Notes under the pieces: generated by a model
Database searches by the model: none
Told to the model about the DNA's origin: nothing
What the model saw: the letters and a program-made list of their open reading frames with translations, nothing else
Shown here: one piece after another, positions 1 through 5,862 of the stretch
How the letters are laid out: each line of letters opens with the position of its first letter
How positions within the stretch are numbered: the first letter of the stretch is position 1
Position numbers and translations under genes: made by a program
Assembly (NCBI GenBank): GCA_009778425.1
Contig: WRJU01000153.1
Span: 1 to 6,925 of the forward strand
Source of the DNA: Pseudomonadota bacterium
GTDB lineage: Bacteria > Pseudomonadota > Gammaproteobacteria > Burkholderiales > Rhodocyclaceae
Direction of reading: 5' to 3'
Length of the DNA: 6,925 nucleotides

Positions 1-129
1 GCGCGCGCTTACCACCGCGTACTTCGCGTCGCCCGCACATTGGCCGACCTCGCCGGCGACGAGCGCCCCGGCGCAAAACACATGGCCGAAGCAATTCAGT
101 ACCGGAGAGGGCCGGGGATGGCTCGATGA
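1..129 (+). CDS. comM: ComM/YifB-type AAA+ ATPase (Mg-chelatase-like), C-terminal fragment
   Basis: The first 42 codons in frame 1 read ARAYHRVLRVARTLADLAGD and continue to AEAIQYRR, then end at TGA 127-129. The run S/A-R-A-Y-H-R-hydrophobic-K/R-V-A-R-T-I/L-A-D-L followed by H-hydrophobic-A-E-A-I-Q-Y-R is the characteristic C-terminal helical domain (Mg-chelatase ChlI C-terminal type) of ComM/YifB proteins. In the studied family members ComM is a hexameric helicase that helps branch migration during natural transformation. Only the extreme C-terminus is present, so the Walker motifs lie outside the window. The last residues (GPGMAR) look like a non-conserved tail, and the stop codon lies inside a second, out-of-frame copy of the gene's own 3' sequence. 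The family assignment is fairly secure; the role in transformation is inferred from the family. Confidence 0.85.
   Translation, partial: ARAYHRVLRVARTLADLAGDERPGAKHMAEAIQYRRGPGMAR
58..83 (+). repeat. Direct repeat copy 1 (inside comM 3' end)
   Basis: A 26-bp segment (core GAGCGCCCCGGCGCAAA) recurs at 125-150 with two mismatches. This copy is in frame in comM and encodes D-E-R-P-G-A-K-H. Homology resumes after a 12-nt gap, with TCAGT at 96-100 matching 151-155, so the second copy looks like a relic duplication lacking four codons. Confidence 0.8.
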
Positions 130-150
130 GCGCCCCGGCGCAAAGCACAT
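125..150 (+). repeat. Direct repeat copy 2 (covers comM stop codon)
   Basis: This is the second copy of the 58-83 repeat, offset by 67 bp, with mismatches at 127 (T for C) and 145 (G for A). Because 67 is not a multiple of three, this copy is read out of frame by comM. The T at 127 helps create the TGA stop at 127-129. It is most simply a local duplication of the gene's 3' end that was partly deleted afterwards. Confidence 0.8.
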
Positions 151-214
151 TCAGTCACACAGTCAAGCAAAGAGTTTTAAGACGACTATTTGTCCGACAG
201 GATACAATGGCGGG

Positions 215-1285
215 ATGCCTTCCCTAAAAATTAGACGTTTGCTTGTCTTGGTACGCCGTTACCGCAGAATAGCTTTACTTTGTGTAGCCGCCGCAGTTCT
301 CCTGATTATCGGGCTGTGGTGGTTTGAACGTTTGGGGCACGTCACCGAGAACGATGCCAGGGTGAAGGCCGACATGATCACCGTGAGCAGCCGTGTTGAC
401 GGCTGGATCATCGAGCGGCCTGTAACCGACGGGCAACTCGTTCATAGCGGACAAGAACTGATCGTCATCGACCAGCGGGATGCTGATCTCAAACTTGCGG
501 AATTACGCGCCAAGGCCGAGGCGATTCGTCTGCGGCAGGAACAAATCGCCATACAGCAGGACATAGCGGACGCCACCGCCCATAATGCAGTGACTGCCGC
601 TCAAGCCAATCAGAAAGCAACAGCGTCAAAACTGGAACAGGCTCAGCGCGAATTCCAGCGGGCCGACGAATTGCTCGGGCGCATCGTTTCCCGCGAGATG
701 TGGGAACAGCGACGAACCCAATTGCCGCAAGCCGAGGCGGCGGCCTTATCGGCGTCGGTCAATCTGGCTGACGCGCAGGTAAAACTTAGCAATATCGACG
801 TGTTGCGCAAGGAAAGGGAGAGCCTTTTACAGGAAGCGAATCAGATAGAAGCAGAGATCAGTCAGCAGGAAATTGACATTGCCGACCGGCGGGTGCGCAG
901 CCCGATTGACGGAATCGTAGATGAGAAATTTGTGCAGCCGGGAGAATATGTCATTCCGGGACAGCGTCTGTTCATTATCCATGACCCCAAGAAAGTATGG
1001 ATCGACGCCGACATCAAGGAGACCAAGCTGGATAGGCTGCGGCCTGGTCAAACAGTCAATATCAAAGTCGACGCCTATCCGGATCGCAGTTTTATCGGCA
1101 CCATCGAACGGATCGGCAACGCTACAACTGCCGAATTCGCCCTCTTGCCGAGCCCCAACCCCTCCGGCAACTTTACCAAAATCACCCAGCGCGTACCGGT
1201 GCGCATTGCCGTCAAGCAGCCGGATGACAATCCCTTGCGCCCTGGCATGATGGTTGAAGTGGACATTGACACGCGTCAGCATTGA
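215..1285 (+). CDS. emrA: EmrA-like periplasmic adaptor (HlyD / membrane fusion protein)
   Basis: This 356-residue protein is the periplasmic adaptor that links an inner-membrane MFS pump to an outer-membrane channel. A basic N-terminus (residues 1-18) precedes one membrane segment at about 19-37. The first half of the biotinyl-lipoyl domain follows with TENDARVKADMITVSSRVDG (44-63), as in EmrA proteins. A long Gln/Ala-rich coiled coil spans about 90-222. The second lipoyl half is at RVRSPIDGIV (226-235). The beta-barrel region has the EmrA-type signature AEFALLPSPNPSGNFTKITQ (306-325), then RVPVRI. The ATG at 215 is the first in-frame start in the window; AGGA at 199-202 is a distant (12 nt) candidate ribosome site. 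It is a little shorter than E. coli EmrA (about 390 aa). It is followed after 31 bp by an outer-membrane factor and then by a DHA2 pump, which supports an EmrAB-TolC-like complex. The substrate cannot be read from sequence. Confidence 0.93.
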   Translation: MPSLKIRRLLVLVRRYRRIALLCVAAAVLLIIGLWWFERLGHVTENDARVKADMITVSSRVDGWIIERPVTDGQLVHSGQELIVIDQRDADLKLAELRAKAEAIRLRQEQIAIQQDIADATAHNAVTAAQANQKATASKLEQAQREFQRADELLGRIVSREMWEQRRTQLPQAEAAALSASVNLADAQVKLSNIDVLRKERESLLQEANQIEAEISQQEIDIADRRVRSPIDGIVDEKFVQPGEYVIPGQRLFIIHDPKKVWIDADIKETKLDRLRPGQTVNIKVDAYPDRSFIGTIERIGNATTAEFALLPSPNPSGNFTKITQRVPVRIAVKQPDDNPLRPGMMVEVDIDTRQH

Positions 1286-1316
1286 AGAAGCGTATTCAAG
1301 ATACGACCGAGGTTTC

Positions 1317-2819
1317 ATGCAAAAGCAAATGTCGAAAGAAAAATGGCGCAGGAAGCATGCAAGCCGACGCATCGCGCCGGAAAACGCGCATGGCGCGAGA
1401 AGGACGAAAACCGTCGCCATGCTCATGCTTGTCTGCCTGTCGGTTTTGGCCGGCTGCGCAGTCGGGCCTGATTATGTCAGGCCCGCAGTGACCCTCGAGC
1501 CGTTGCACAACACCGAAGCTGTGGCGTCCCGCCCTACTGCTGCGCAGGAGCCTTCTCTCGACCAGTGGTGGAAGGGATTCGATGATCCGCAGTTGACCAG
1601 GATTATCGAGCGCGTCTTCCAGCAAAACCTCGACATCCGGGCTTCGCTGGAACGGGTTGAACAAGCGCGCGCCGTTGCCAGAGCAGCGGGAGCAAATCTG
1701 TTACCCACTCTTGAGGCGAATGCGCAGGCCGTCTACGAGCGCGCGTCCCTTGAAAACCCGCTCGCCATCATCGCCAGTTCGATGCCCGGTTTCAAACGGG
1801 ACAGCAAACTGTACGATGTCGGGCTTGGTGCCTCCTGGGAACTCGATCTTTTCGGCGGGCTCAGGCGTCAGGAAGAAGCGGCATTGGCCATGCTCGAAGC
1901 CGCCGAGGCAACGCATACCGGCATAAGAATCACGGTCGCGGCGGAGGCCGCCGATACCTATTTCAGGATTCGCGGAGACCAGGCGCAATTGAAGGTGATT
2001 GCAAACCGGATTGCCAACGATGCCGACTTGCTATCAATGTTAAATGAGCAGAGGGCGCACGGCCTGACCAGTGACCGGGAAGTTGCGCAAGGTGAAGCAC
2101 TGCTGGCCCATACTCAAGGTGAAGAAACGTCCCTGCGGATCGATCTGGAAGCACAGTTAAACCGTATCGATGTCCTCATGGGGACGCAACCGGGGACATA
2201 CGCGAACGAACTGAGCGCCCCTTCGGCGATTCCCGCGGTGCCGCGAATAACCGCGCAGTCTTCCGATTTCTTGCGCCGCCGTCCGGATGTCATTGCCGCC
2301 GAGCGCAACCTGGCCGCTGCCAATGCGCGGATCGGGGCCGCCGTTGCCGAGTATTATCCAAAACTCTCCTTGTCGGGTCTGCTTGGCTTTGAAAGCCTGA
2401 CGCCCAATCAACTGTTCAAAAGCACGACCTATCAACCCCTTGCAACCGCAGGCCTGCGCTGGCGGCTGTTTGATTTTGGCCGGATCGACGCGGAAGTCGC
2501 CCAAGCCAACGCAGCGACCCGTGAAGCGCTCATCCGCTACCGGCAGGCTGTTTTGCGCGCAGCCGAAGATGTCGAAAACGCTTGCTCCGCGCTCGTCCTG
2601 CTCGAAGGCTACAGCCAAAATCTAAGCCGACAGATCGATGCGTTGACCCTGGTCTATAAGGAATCGGAAACGGCCTATCGCGCCGGGATGATTCCGCTGA
2701 CGGATGTGCTGGACGCCGACAGGCAACTGCTCGCCGCAGAAAGCGAACTGCCCCGCGCCCAGGCCGACGCCGCCCGCGCTGCCGTCCGCTTGTTCAGATC
2801 GCTGGGCGGGGGATGGTAA
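1317..2819 (+). CDS. NodT-family outer-membrane efflux lipoprotein (OMF channel)
   Basis: This is the outer-membrane channel of the tripartite pump. From the ATG at 1317 it is 500 residues. A long basic N-terminus is followed by a short hydrophobic segment and the lipobox LAGC with Cys47, then GPDYVRP, the hallmark start of mature NodT/OprM-type lipoproteins. The two structural repeats are visible: the first has the W-W-x-x-F-D-D-P opening (about 84-90) and SWELDLFGG (about 173-181). The second has RRRPDV plus AERNLAAANARIGAA, the YYPKLSLSG motif and a LFDFGR motif (about 318-390). The 1317 start is preferred because GAGG at 1309-1312 precedes it; ATG 1329 is an alternative. The open frame runs back to a TTG at 1254 overlapping the adaptor gene, but that would place about 46 extra or unusual residues before the signal, so I do not favour it. 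Neighbouring genes 31 bp upstream and 30 bp downstream encode the other two pump parts. Confidence 0.92.
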   Translation: MQKQMSKEKWRRKHASRRIAPENAHGARRTKTVAMLMLVCLSVLAGCAVGPDYVRPAVTLEPLHNTEAVASRPTAAQEPSLDQWWKGFDDPQLTRIIERVFQQNLDIRASLERVEQARAVARAAGANLLPTLEANAQAVYERASLENPLAIIASSMPGFKRDSKLYDVGLGASWELDLFGGLRRQEEAALAMLEAAEATHTGIRITVAAEAADTYFRIRGDQAQLKVIANRIANDADLLSMLNEQRAHGLTSDREVAQGEALLAHTQGEETSLRIDLEAQLNRIDVLMGTQPGTYANELSAPSAIPAVPRITAQSSDFLRRRPDVIAAERNLAAANARIGAAVAEYYPKLSLSGLLGFESLTPNQLFKSTTYQPLATAGLRWRLFDFGRIDAEVAQANAATREALIRYRQAVLRAAEDVENACSALVLLEGYSQNLSRQIDALTLVYKESETAYRAGMIPLTDVLDADRQLLAAESELPRAQADAARAAVRLFRSLGGGW

Positions 2820-2849
2820 TGCAATCGTTCACAATCTGTTAGGTGCGCG

Positions 2850-4382
2850 GTGACGCAGGTCACAACCGAAGAACTGACCGCCCGCTACGGCGCGCCATAC
2901 AAATGGCTCGTCTCGTTGACTGTCCTGATAGGGGTGGTGGCGATGATCGTCTCGTCGACCATCATCAACGTGGCGATGCCCGACATCATGGGCGAGTTCG
3001 GCATGGGACTGGATCAGGCCCAATGGCTGTCAACGGGTTTCACCGCCGCGATGACTGTTTCCATGCTGGCCTCTACATGGGCCGTCAAATCATTCGGGTA
3101 CCGCAAAACCTACAACATAGCGATCATCGTATTTGTGTTCGCCTCCATCATGGCAGCGTTCAGCACCGACGGCACCACATTGATTCTTGCCAGGGTTATC
3201 CAGGGCATTGCTTCGGGAGTCACTCAACCTATGGGCATGGTAATCATGTTCCAGGTTTTTCCGCCAGAGAAGCGCGGTTCCGCGATGGGACTTTACAGCA
3301 TGGGCGTCGTCATGGCTCCGGCGCTCGGTCCCACCGTTGGCGGCATGCTGATCGACAGCTACTCGTGGCACTATGTATTCTTTCTGAGTTTGCCGTTCTG
3401 TGGCATCGCCTTTTTGATGGCCGCAATCTTTCTGTCAACAGCCAAGGACGACAAACGCCCCCCCTTCGATTGGCTTGGCTTCATCCTGTTGTCAGTGAGC
3501 ATTGCCGCCTTTCTCGCAGGGCTCTCCAATGGGCAACGCATGGGTTGGGATTCAAACTTCGTGAGAGGGGCGCTCTGTCTGGCGGCAATCACCATTGGCG
3601 CTTTCATCGTGCAAGGGCGCCGCAGCGCGACGCCGCTGCTCACTTTCGACGTATATCGCAACCCCCGGTTTGTTGCCGCCTCCGCCGTCGCGTTCATTTT
3701 AGGCATGGGAATCTTCGGCTCCACCTATATGGTACCGCTTTTCGTCCAGACGGTTCAGGGATATACCCCGACCGATTCCGGCCTTTTACTGATGCCCGCC
3801 GGTATCGTGCTGGGCATCATCTTTCCTCTGACCGGAGCACTGAGCGATCGGTTTCCGCCGTATATCCTGATTTTTATCGGGATGTTCCTGTTCGCGGCTT
3901 CCAACTATCTCATGAGCTTCGTTGACACGAACATCGCATTCTGGACATTGGCCGGTTACGTCGTACTTGGGCGTATCGGCCTGGGATTCATCATGCCCTC
4001 CCTCAATAGCGGCGCTCTCAAGGTTCTTGACCCTCGACTGATTGGCTACGGCGCAGGAGCGATTAATTTTATCCGTCAGTTGGGAGGAGCTATCGGAGTG
4101 AATATACTGTCCGTATATATGGAACGCCAAACGACACTTTACGCGCATGCGATCAACACGATGCGCCACACCGACGCCGCCACGCTGCATCTTATTACCG
4201 GCGCGCTGAAACGGGCGGGCATAACCGGTCCCGCCGCTACCGGCGAAGCCAGCCGCTTTCTGTCGAGCATGGTCTCGGCCCAAGCCAACGTTATGGGATT
4301 CCGGGAAAGTTTTTTGTTTGTAGCCCTGATCTTTTTTTTCGCGCTCTTGCCCACTTGGTACATGCGGTCAAAAAAGCGTTAG
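2850..4382 (+). CDS. emrB: DHA2-family MFS drug:H+ antiporter (EmrB/QacA type, 14 TM)
   Basis: This 510-residue inner-membrane pump is the energy-coupled member of the efflux system and uses the proton gradient. Many hydrophobic segments along the chain fit the 14-helix DHA2 plan. Visible signatures are NVAMPDIMGEF (40-50) after TM1, QAQWLSTGF (57-65), a motif-A-like loop KSFGYRK (80-86) after TM2, and R-x-x-Q-G-I-A-S-G (115-123) of motif B. The antiporter motif C GVVMAPALGPTVGG (152-165) is followed by W-H-Y-V-F-F (173-178). RQLGGAIGVNI (409-419) and a final TM before MRSKKR are also typical. The start is a GTG at 2850 with AGGTG at 2841-2845 only 4 nt before it; no ATG is near in this frame, and the residues that follow match the usual short cytoplasmic N-terminus. 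The gene lies 30 bp after the outer-membrane factor. The substrate is unknown; hydrophobic toxicants, dyes and fatty acids are typical for the family. Confidence 0.93.
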   Translation: MTQVTTEELTARYGAPYKWLVSLTVLIGVVAMIVSSTIINVAMPDIMGEFGMGLDQAQWLSTGFTAAMTVSMLASTWAVKSFGYRKTYNIAIIVFVFASIMAAFSTDGTTLILARVIQGIASGVTQPMGMVIMFQVFPPEKRGSAMGLYSMGVVMAPALGPTVGGMLIDSYSWHYVFFLSLPFCGIAFLMAAIFLSTAKDDKRPPFDWLGFILLSVSIAAFLAGLSNGQRMGWDSNFVRGALCLAAITIGAFIVQGRRSATPLLTFDVYRNPRFVAASAVAFILGMGIFGSTYMVPLFVQTVQGYTPTDSGLLLMPAGIVLGIIFPLTGALSDRFPPYILIFIGMFLFAASNYLMSFVDTNIAFWTLAGYVVLGRIGLGFIMPSLNSGALKVLDPRLIGYGAGAINFIRQLGGAIGVNILSVYMERQTTLYAHAINTMRHTDAATLHLITGALKRAGITGPAATGEASRFLSSMVSAQANVMGFRESFLFVALIFFFALLPTWYMRSKKR

Positions 4383-4420
4383 CTTAAGCAGACAATCGGC
4401 TAACCGTAATTTATCGGAAA

Positions 4421-4427
4421 AAGGGGA
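4421..4427 (+). promoter_or_regulatory. Shine-Dalgarno site of the UspA-like gene
   Basis: AAGGGGA is a near-consensus ribosome site directly abutting the first of three in-frame ATGs. Its spacing (0, 3 or 6 nt) favours the third ATG at 4434. Confidence 0.6.
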
Positions 4428-4433
4428 ATGATG

Positions 4434-4883
4434 ATGTTGGAAACGATTCTTGCAACTGTCGACCCGTCCGACCAAAAGTACGCCGTTTTGTTTCACGCAG
4501 CGGAAATGACACGCCGCTTCGGCAGCAAGCTGCACTTGGTTTCCGTGTATGACCTCAGCCAGCTTTCATCGGTAAGGATCAGCGAACCGGTCCCCGATAT
4601 TATCGAAACGATGGAAGCAGAAACCAAACAGTTACTTGAAAAGGCACAGCAACAGCTTGATGAGTGGGGTATTGCGTCGCAAACCCATTTTTTGGAAGGT
4701 TCGGTTATCGACCAGATCGCGCTTCTGGCTGAACAAATCAACGCCGATCTGATTGTCATGGGCCATCACCATGCGTCCCGGCTTAAGCGGTTATTGAAAA
4801 ATTCGGCGGCAAAAGGCCTGATCGACAAATCACCTTGCAGCATCATGATCGTCAGGGAAAGCGAGCAAGACCCGGAGCAGTGA
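4434..4883 (+). CDS. UspA-like universal stress protein
   Basis: This 149-residue single-domain Usp protein is probably a cytoplasmic dimer. It opens with MLETILATVDPSD (1-13), the usual first beta strand with its Asp, and has the second-half pattern DLIVMGHHH (105-113) and C-S-I-M-I-V (135-140) closing the fold. The ATP-binding signature of many Usps, G-x2-G-x9-G-S/T, is degenerate here: the glycine at 110 is kept, but the next positions read HHH and the later glycine is Asn123-Ser124. This resembles E. coli UspA, whose G-H-H segment belongs to the class thought not to bind ATP, so nucleotide binding is doubtful. Three consecutive ATGs (4428, 4431, 4434) are possible. I chose 4434 because AAGGGGA at 4421-4427 abuts 4428 but sits 6 nt before 4434. 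The gene starts 51 bp after the MFS pump on the same strand and may be its last operon member. Confidence 0.9.
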   Translation: MLETILATVDPSDQKYAVLFHAAEMTRRFGSKLHLVSVYDLSQLSSVRISEPVPDIIETMEAETKQLLEKAQQQLDEWGIASQTHFLEGSVIDQIALLAEQINADLIVMGHHHASRLKRLLKNSAAKGLIDKSPCSIMIVRESEQDPEQ

Positions 4884-5067
4884 GCCGTTCAGCAAGACGC
4901 TGTTCGCAGTCATCCGGAGCAAGGAGGAAAACCGCAGCTTGTTGTTTGAGGCTCCTCCAAGAGCGGCTTCTGTTCAAGTGCGTACAAGGCTCCCCCGCCC
5001 GACAAACGGGAGAGGGATAATCCTTTATCACCTCATTGACTGCTCTTTTTGGGATGTTTTTTGCCCA

Positions 5068-5361
5068 TCACGCCGTATGAAGTTCTTCCCGGATCACTTG
5101 TCGCAGGGTTTCTACCAAATCAAAACCGCGCATACCCTCGCGCAAGGCCGCGTTCATCAGCGTTTGGTATCCGCGCCCGCCCGCTTTGGATTTGTACCAT
5201 GCCACTACGTCGGGATCGAGCGTCATGTTGATTTTCAGCTTTTTCCCAACAGGCTTCAGGCCAACGCGATGCACGGCATTGGCGAAATCGTCGTCCGTCC
5301 AAACCGGGGCTTCGTCCAGGTCTTCTAAATCAGATGGATGCAAAGTATTTTTCTCTTTCAT
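5068..5361 (-). CDS. brnA: BrnA family antitoxin (ribbon-helix-helix)
   Basis: This 97-residue protein is the antitoxin and DNA-binding autorepressor of a BrnT/BrnA type II module. An acidic N-terminal half (DLEDLDEAPVWTDDDF, 11-26) fits a toxin-binding arm. The C-terminal part carries KINMTLDPDVVAWYKSKAGG (43-62) and G-Y-Q-T-L-M-N-A-A-L-R-E (64-75), the usual ribbon-helix-helix of COG3514/BrnA proteins, with the DP-DVV-x-W-(Y/F)-K signature. The frame is open further upstream, but the ATG at 5361 is chosen because GAAGGG on the minus strand (5371-5376) lies 9 nt before it and the residues from there match the family. The start overlaps the end of brnT by 32 bp, so translation is probably coupled. 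The toxin-first order is the known arrangement of brnTA and differs from most type II modules. Confidence 0.92.
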   Translation of the reverse strand: MKEKNTLHPSDLEDLDEAPVWTDDDFANAVHRVGLKPVGKKLKINMTLDPDVVAWYKSKAGGRGYQTLMNAALREGMRGFDLVETLRQVIREELHTA

Positions 5362-5599
5362 GACGTTCAGCCCTTCGCATTGAAATGACACGGATCTCGT
5401 CGACGGATTCGGTATGTGCAATGACCACAACCGCGTCCCCGATAAGCCCTATCGTGGAAAACCGCGCCTCACCGTATGCAAAGCGATGGTCTTGACGAGT
5501 CAGGGTATGGCCAGAAAACACGCGCCCGACATCGGCAAAATCCAAACCATGCTTTTTCAGGTTTGCAAGCCGTTTTTCCGGACTCCAAGTATATTCCAT
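5330..5599 (-). CDS. brnT: BrnT family toxin (DUF497, RelE-like ribonuclease fold)
   Basis: This 89-residue protein is the toxin of the BrnTA module. Family members are RelE-fold ribonucleases that stop translation and are neutralised by BrnA. It starts M-E-Y-T-W-S-P-E-K-R-x-x-N-L-K-K-H-G (1-18), then D-F-A-D-V-x-R-V-F (20-28), the typical BrnT opening. Later come the strand FSTIGLIGDAVVVIAHTE (47-64) and the C-terminal signature IRVISMRRAERHEREKY (69-85), matching the I-x-x-I-S-x-R-x-A-x-x-x-E-x-x-x-Y pattern. I take ATG 5599 as start because the residues from there align with the family and the promoter ends just upstream; the open frame to 5680 would read through the promoter. No Shine-Dalgarno is visible before it. 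The length is normal and no key residue is obviously lost, so the toxin is probably intact. Confidence 0.92.
   Translation of the reverse strand: MEYTWSPEKRLANLKKHGLDFADVGRVFSGHTLTRQDHRFAYGEARFSTIGLIGDAVVVIAHTESVDEIRVISMRRAERHEREKYFASI
5371..5376 (-). promoter_or_regulatory. Shine-Dalgarno site of brnA
   Basis: GAAGGG on the minus strand lies 9 nt before the brnA ATG and inside the brnT coding region. It decides the brnA start and suggests the antitoxin has its own strong ribosome site, while the toxin has none. Confidence 0.6.
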
Positions 5600-5606
5600 A
5601 AGATGA

Positions 5607-5635
5607 AAAATAAAGATAATTATCTTGCTTGTCAA
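5607..5635 (-). promoter_or_regulatory. Sigma70-like promoter of brnTA
   Basis: On the minus strand a perfect TTGACA (-35, 5635-5630) is followed after exactly 17 bp by TATTTT (-10, 5612-5607, 4/6 matches). Transcription should start near 5600, right at the brnT ATG (5599), predicting an almost leaderless toxin message. An alternative -10, GATAAT inside the palindrome, would give a leader of about 13 nt but has a poor -35 (TTAAGC). Confidence 0.65.
5613..5626. promoter_or_regulatory. Probable BrnA operator: perfect 14-bp palindrome in the promoter spacer
   Basis: AAGATAATTATCTT is its own reverse complement and fills the part of the -35/-10 spacer that touches the -10 box. BrnA homologues autorepress their promoter, and a ribbon-helix-helix dimer bound here would block RNA polymerase. 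The palindrome is seen directly; binding by BrnA is inferred. Confidence 0.6.
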
Positions 5636-5720
5636 GCGCCAGCTTAACCGTTCCGTCCGCAAGGCCCGCAAGTCAACCATGCGGATTTTTTGGTAGTGTC
5701 TCAGTTTGGAATTTCATGGT

Positions 5721-5747
5721 GTTGTAGGGGCGGCATTTTGCCGCCCG
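5721..5747 (+). repeat. Inverted repeat, left arm (REP-like GC hairpin)
   Basis: This 27-bp repeat begins GTTGTAGGGGCGGCA and matches the reverse complement of 5795-5821 at 26 of 27 positions. It also holds its own hairpin: GGGCGGCA (5728-5735), a TTT loop, and TGCCGCCC (5739-5746). A head motif followed by a short GC-rich hairpin is the usual build of REP-type repeats. Confidence 0.85.
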
Positions 5748-5794
5748 ATGGACTACCCAACCCGTTCAAACGGTGTTCATTGCGGCATGCCTTG

Positions 5795-5821
5795 CGGGCG
5801 GCAGAATGCCGCCCCTACAAC
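5795..5821 (-). repeat. Inverted repeat, right arm (REP-like GC hairpin)
   Basis: This is the partner of the 5721-5747 repeat in opposite orientation. It differs only in the hairpin loop, which is GAA here (5804-5806) against TTT on the left. Its internal 8-bp stem is GGGCGGCA (5796-5803) with TGCCGCCC (5807-5814). The two arms could also pair into one long cruciform or RNA stem with a 47-nt loop. Confidence 0.85.
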
Positions 5822-5827
5822 CGTATC

Positions 5828-5856
5828 TTGCCAAATTTTGCCAAACACACTAAACT
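5828..5856 (+). promoter_or_regulatory. Candidate promoter of parDE with direct-repeat operator
   Basis: TTGCCA (5828-5833, 5/6 to the -35 consensus) and TAAACT (5851-5856, 4/6 to the -10 consensus) are 17 bp apart. The predicted start, about 5863, coincides with the parD ATG. The direct repeat TTGCCAAA occurs at 5828-5835 and 5838-5845, spaced by exactly 10 bp (one helical turn). It covers the -35 and most of the spacer, a layout suited to cooperative binding of ParD ribbon-helix-helix dimers. The repeats are seen; promoter and operator roles are inferred. Confidence 0.5.
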
Positions 5857-5862
5857 GGTGAT

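Larger units (their letters stand above)
5694..5852. mobile_element. Putative miniature inverted-repeat element (MITE-like)
   Basis: This is a non-coding symmetrical element of about 159 bp between two toxin-antitoxin operons. Its outer ends are inverted: TAGTGT at 5694-5699 and ACACTA at 5847-5852. Imperfect similarity continues inward: TTTGG at 5705-5709 on the left against CCAAA at 5841-5845 on the right, with AATTT-type runs beyond. Inside lie two inverted 27-bp hairpin repeats. It has no transposase. The TA at each end would fit a TA-duplicating IS630/Tc1-type mover, but I cannot name a parent element. The inner repeats are certain; the outer boundaries are a proposal. Confidence 0.45.

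Noticed and set aside
203..208. TACAAT, 5/6 match to a -10 box upstream of the adaptor gene
   Set aside because: No acceptable -35 lies 16-18 bp upstream and the implied start would be at the ATG itself; too weak to call a promoter.
1254..1316. In-frame upstream extension of the outer-membrane factor to a TTG at 1254, overlapping the adaptor gene
   Set aside because: The extra residues show no signal-peptide character, TTG is a rare start, and a better start with GAGG in front exists at 1317.
2843..3925. Long open frame (360 codons) overlapping the MFS gene in another plus-strand frame
   Set aside because: Its translation is rich in Arg/His with no family features; it is a shadow of the MFS coding sequence, whose own frame has clear transporter motifs.
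4382..4389. GCTTAAGC palindrome after the MFS stop, repeated at 4781-4788 inside the usp gene
   Set aside because: An 8-bp palindrome occurring once in a gap and once in a coding region has no positional logic and can arise by chance.
4990..5012. CTCCC/GGGAG inverted repeat with an inner CCCG/CGGG in the gap between usp and brnA
   Set aside because: The two stems are mutually exclusive, short and lack a T-tract on either strand; not good enough for a bidirectional terminator.
4939..5328. Plus-strand open frame opposite brnA
   Set aside because: It is antisense to the well-supported BrnA reading frame and its sequence resembles no family I know.
5414..5647. Plus-strand open frame opposite brnT
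   Set aside because: It is a shadow of BrnT and would cross the brnTA promoter; no recognisable protein features.
5656..5691. TCCGCA...TGCGGA stem (18-nt loop) followed by six Ts on the plus strand, terminator-like
   Set aside because: The loop is long, the stem is only 6 bp, and no plus-strand gene precedes it; it could at most end antisense transcripts of brnTA.
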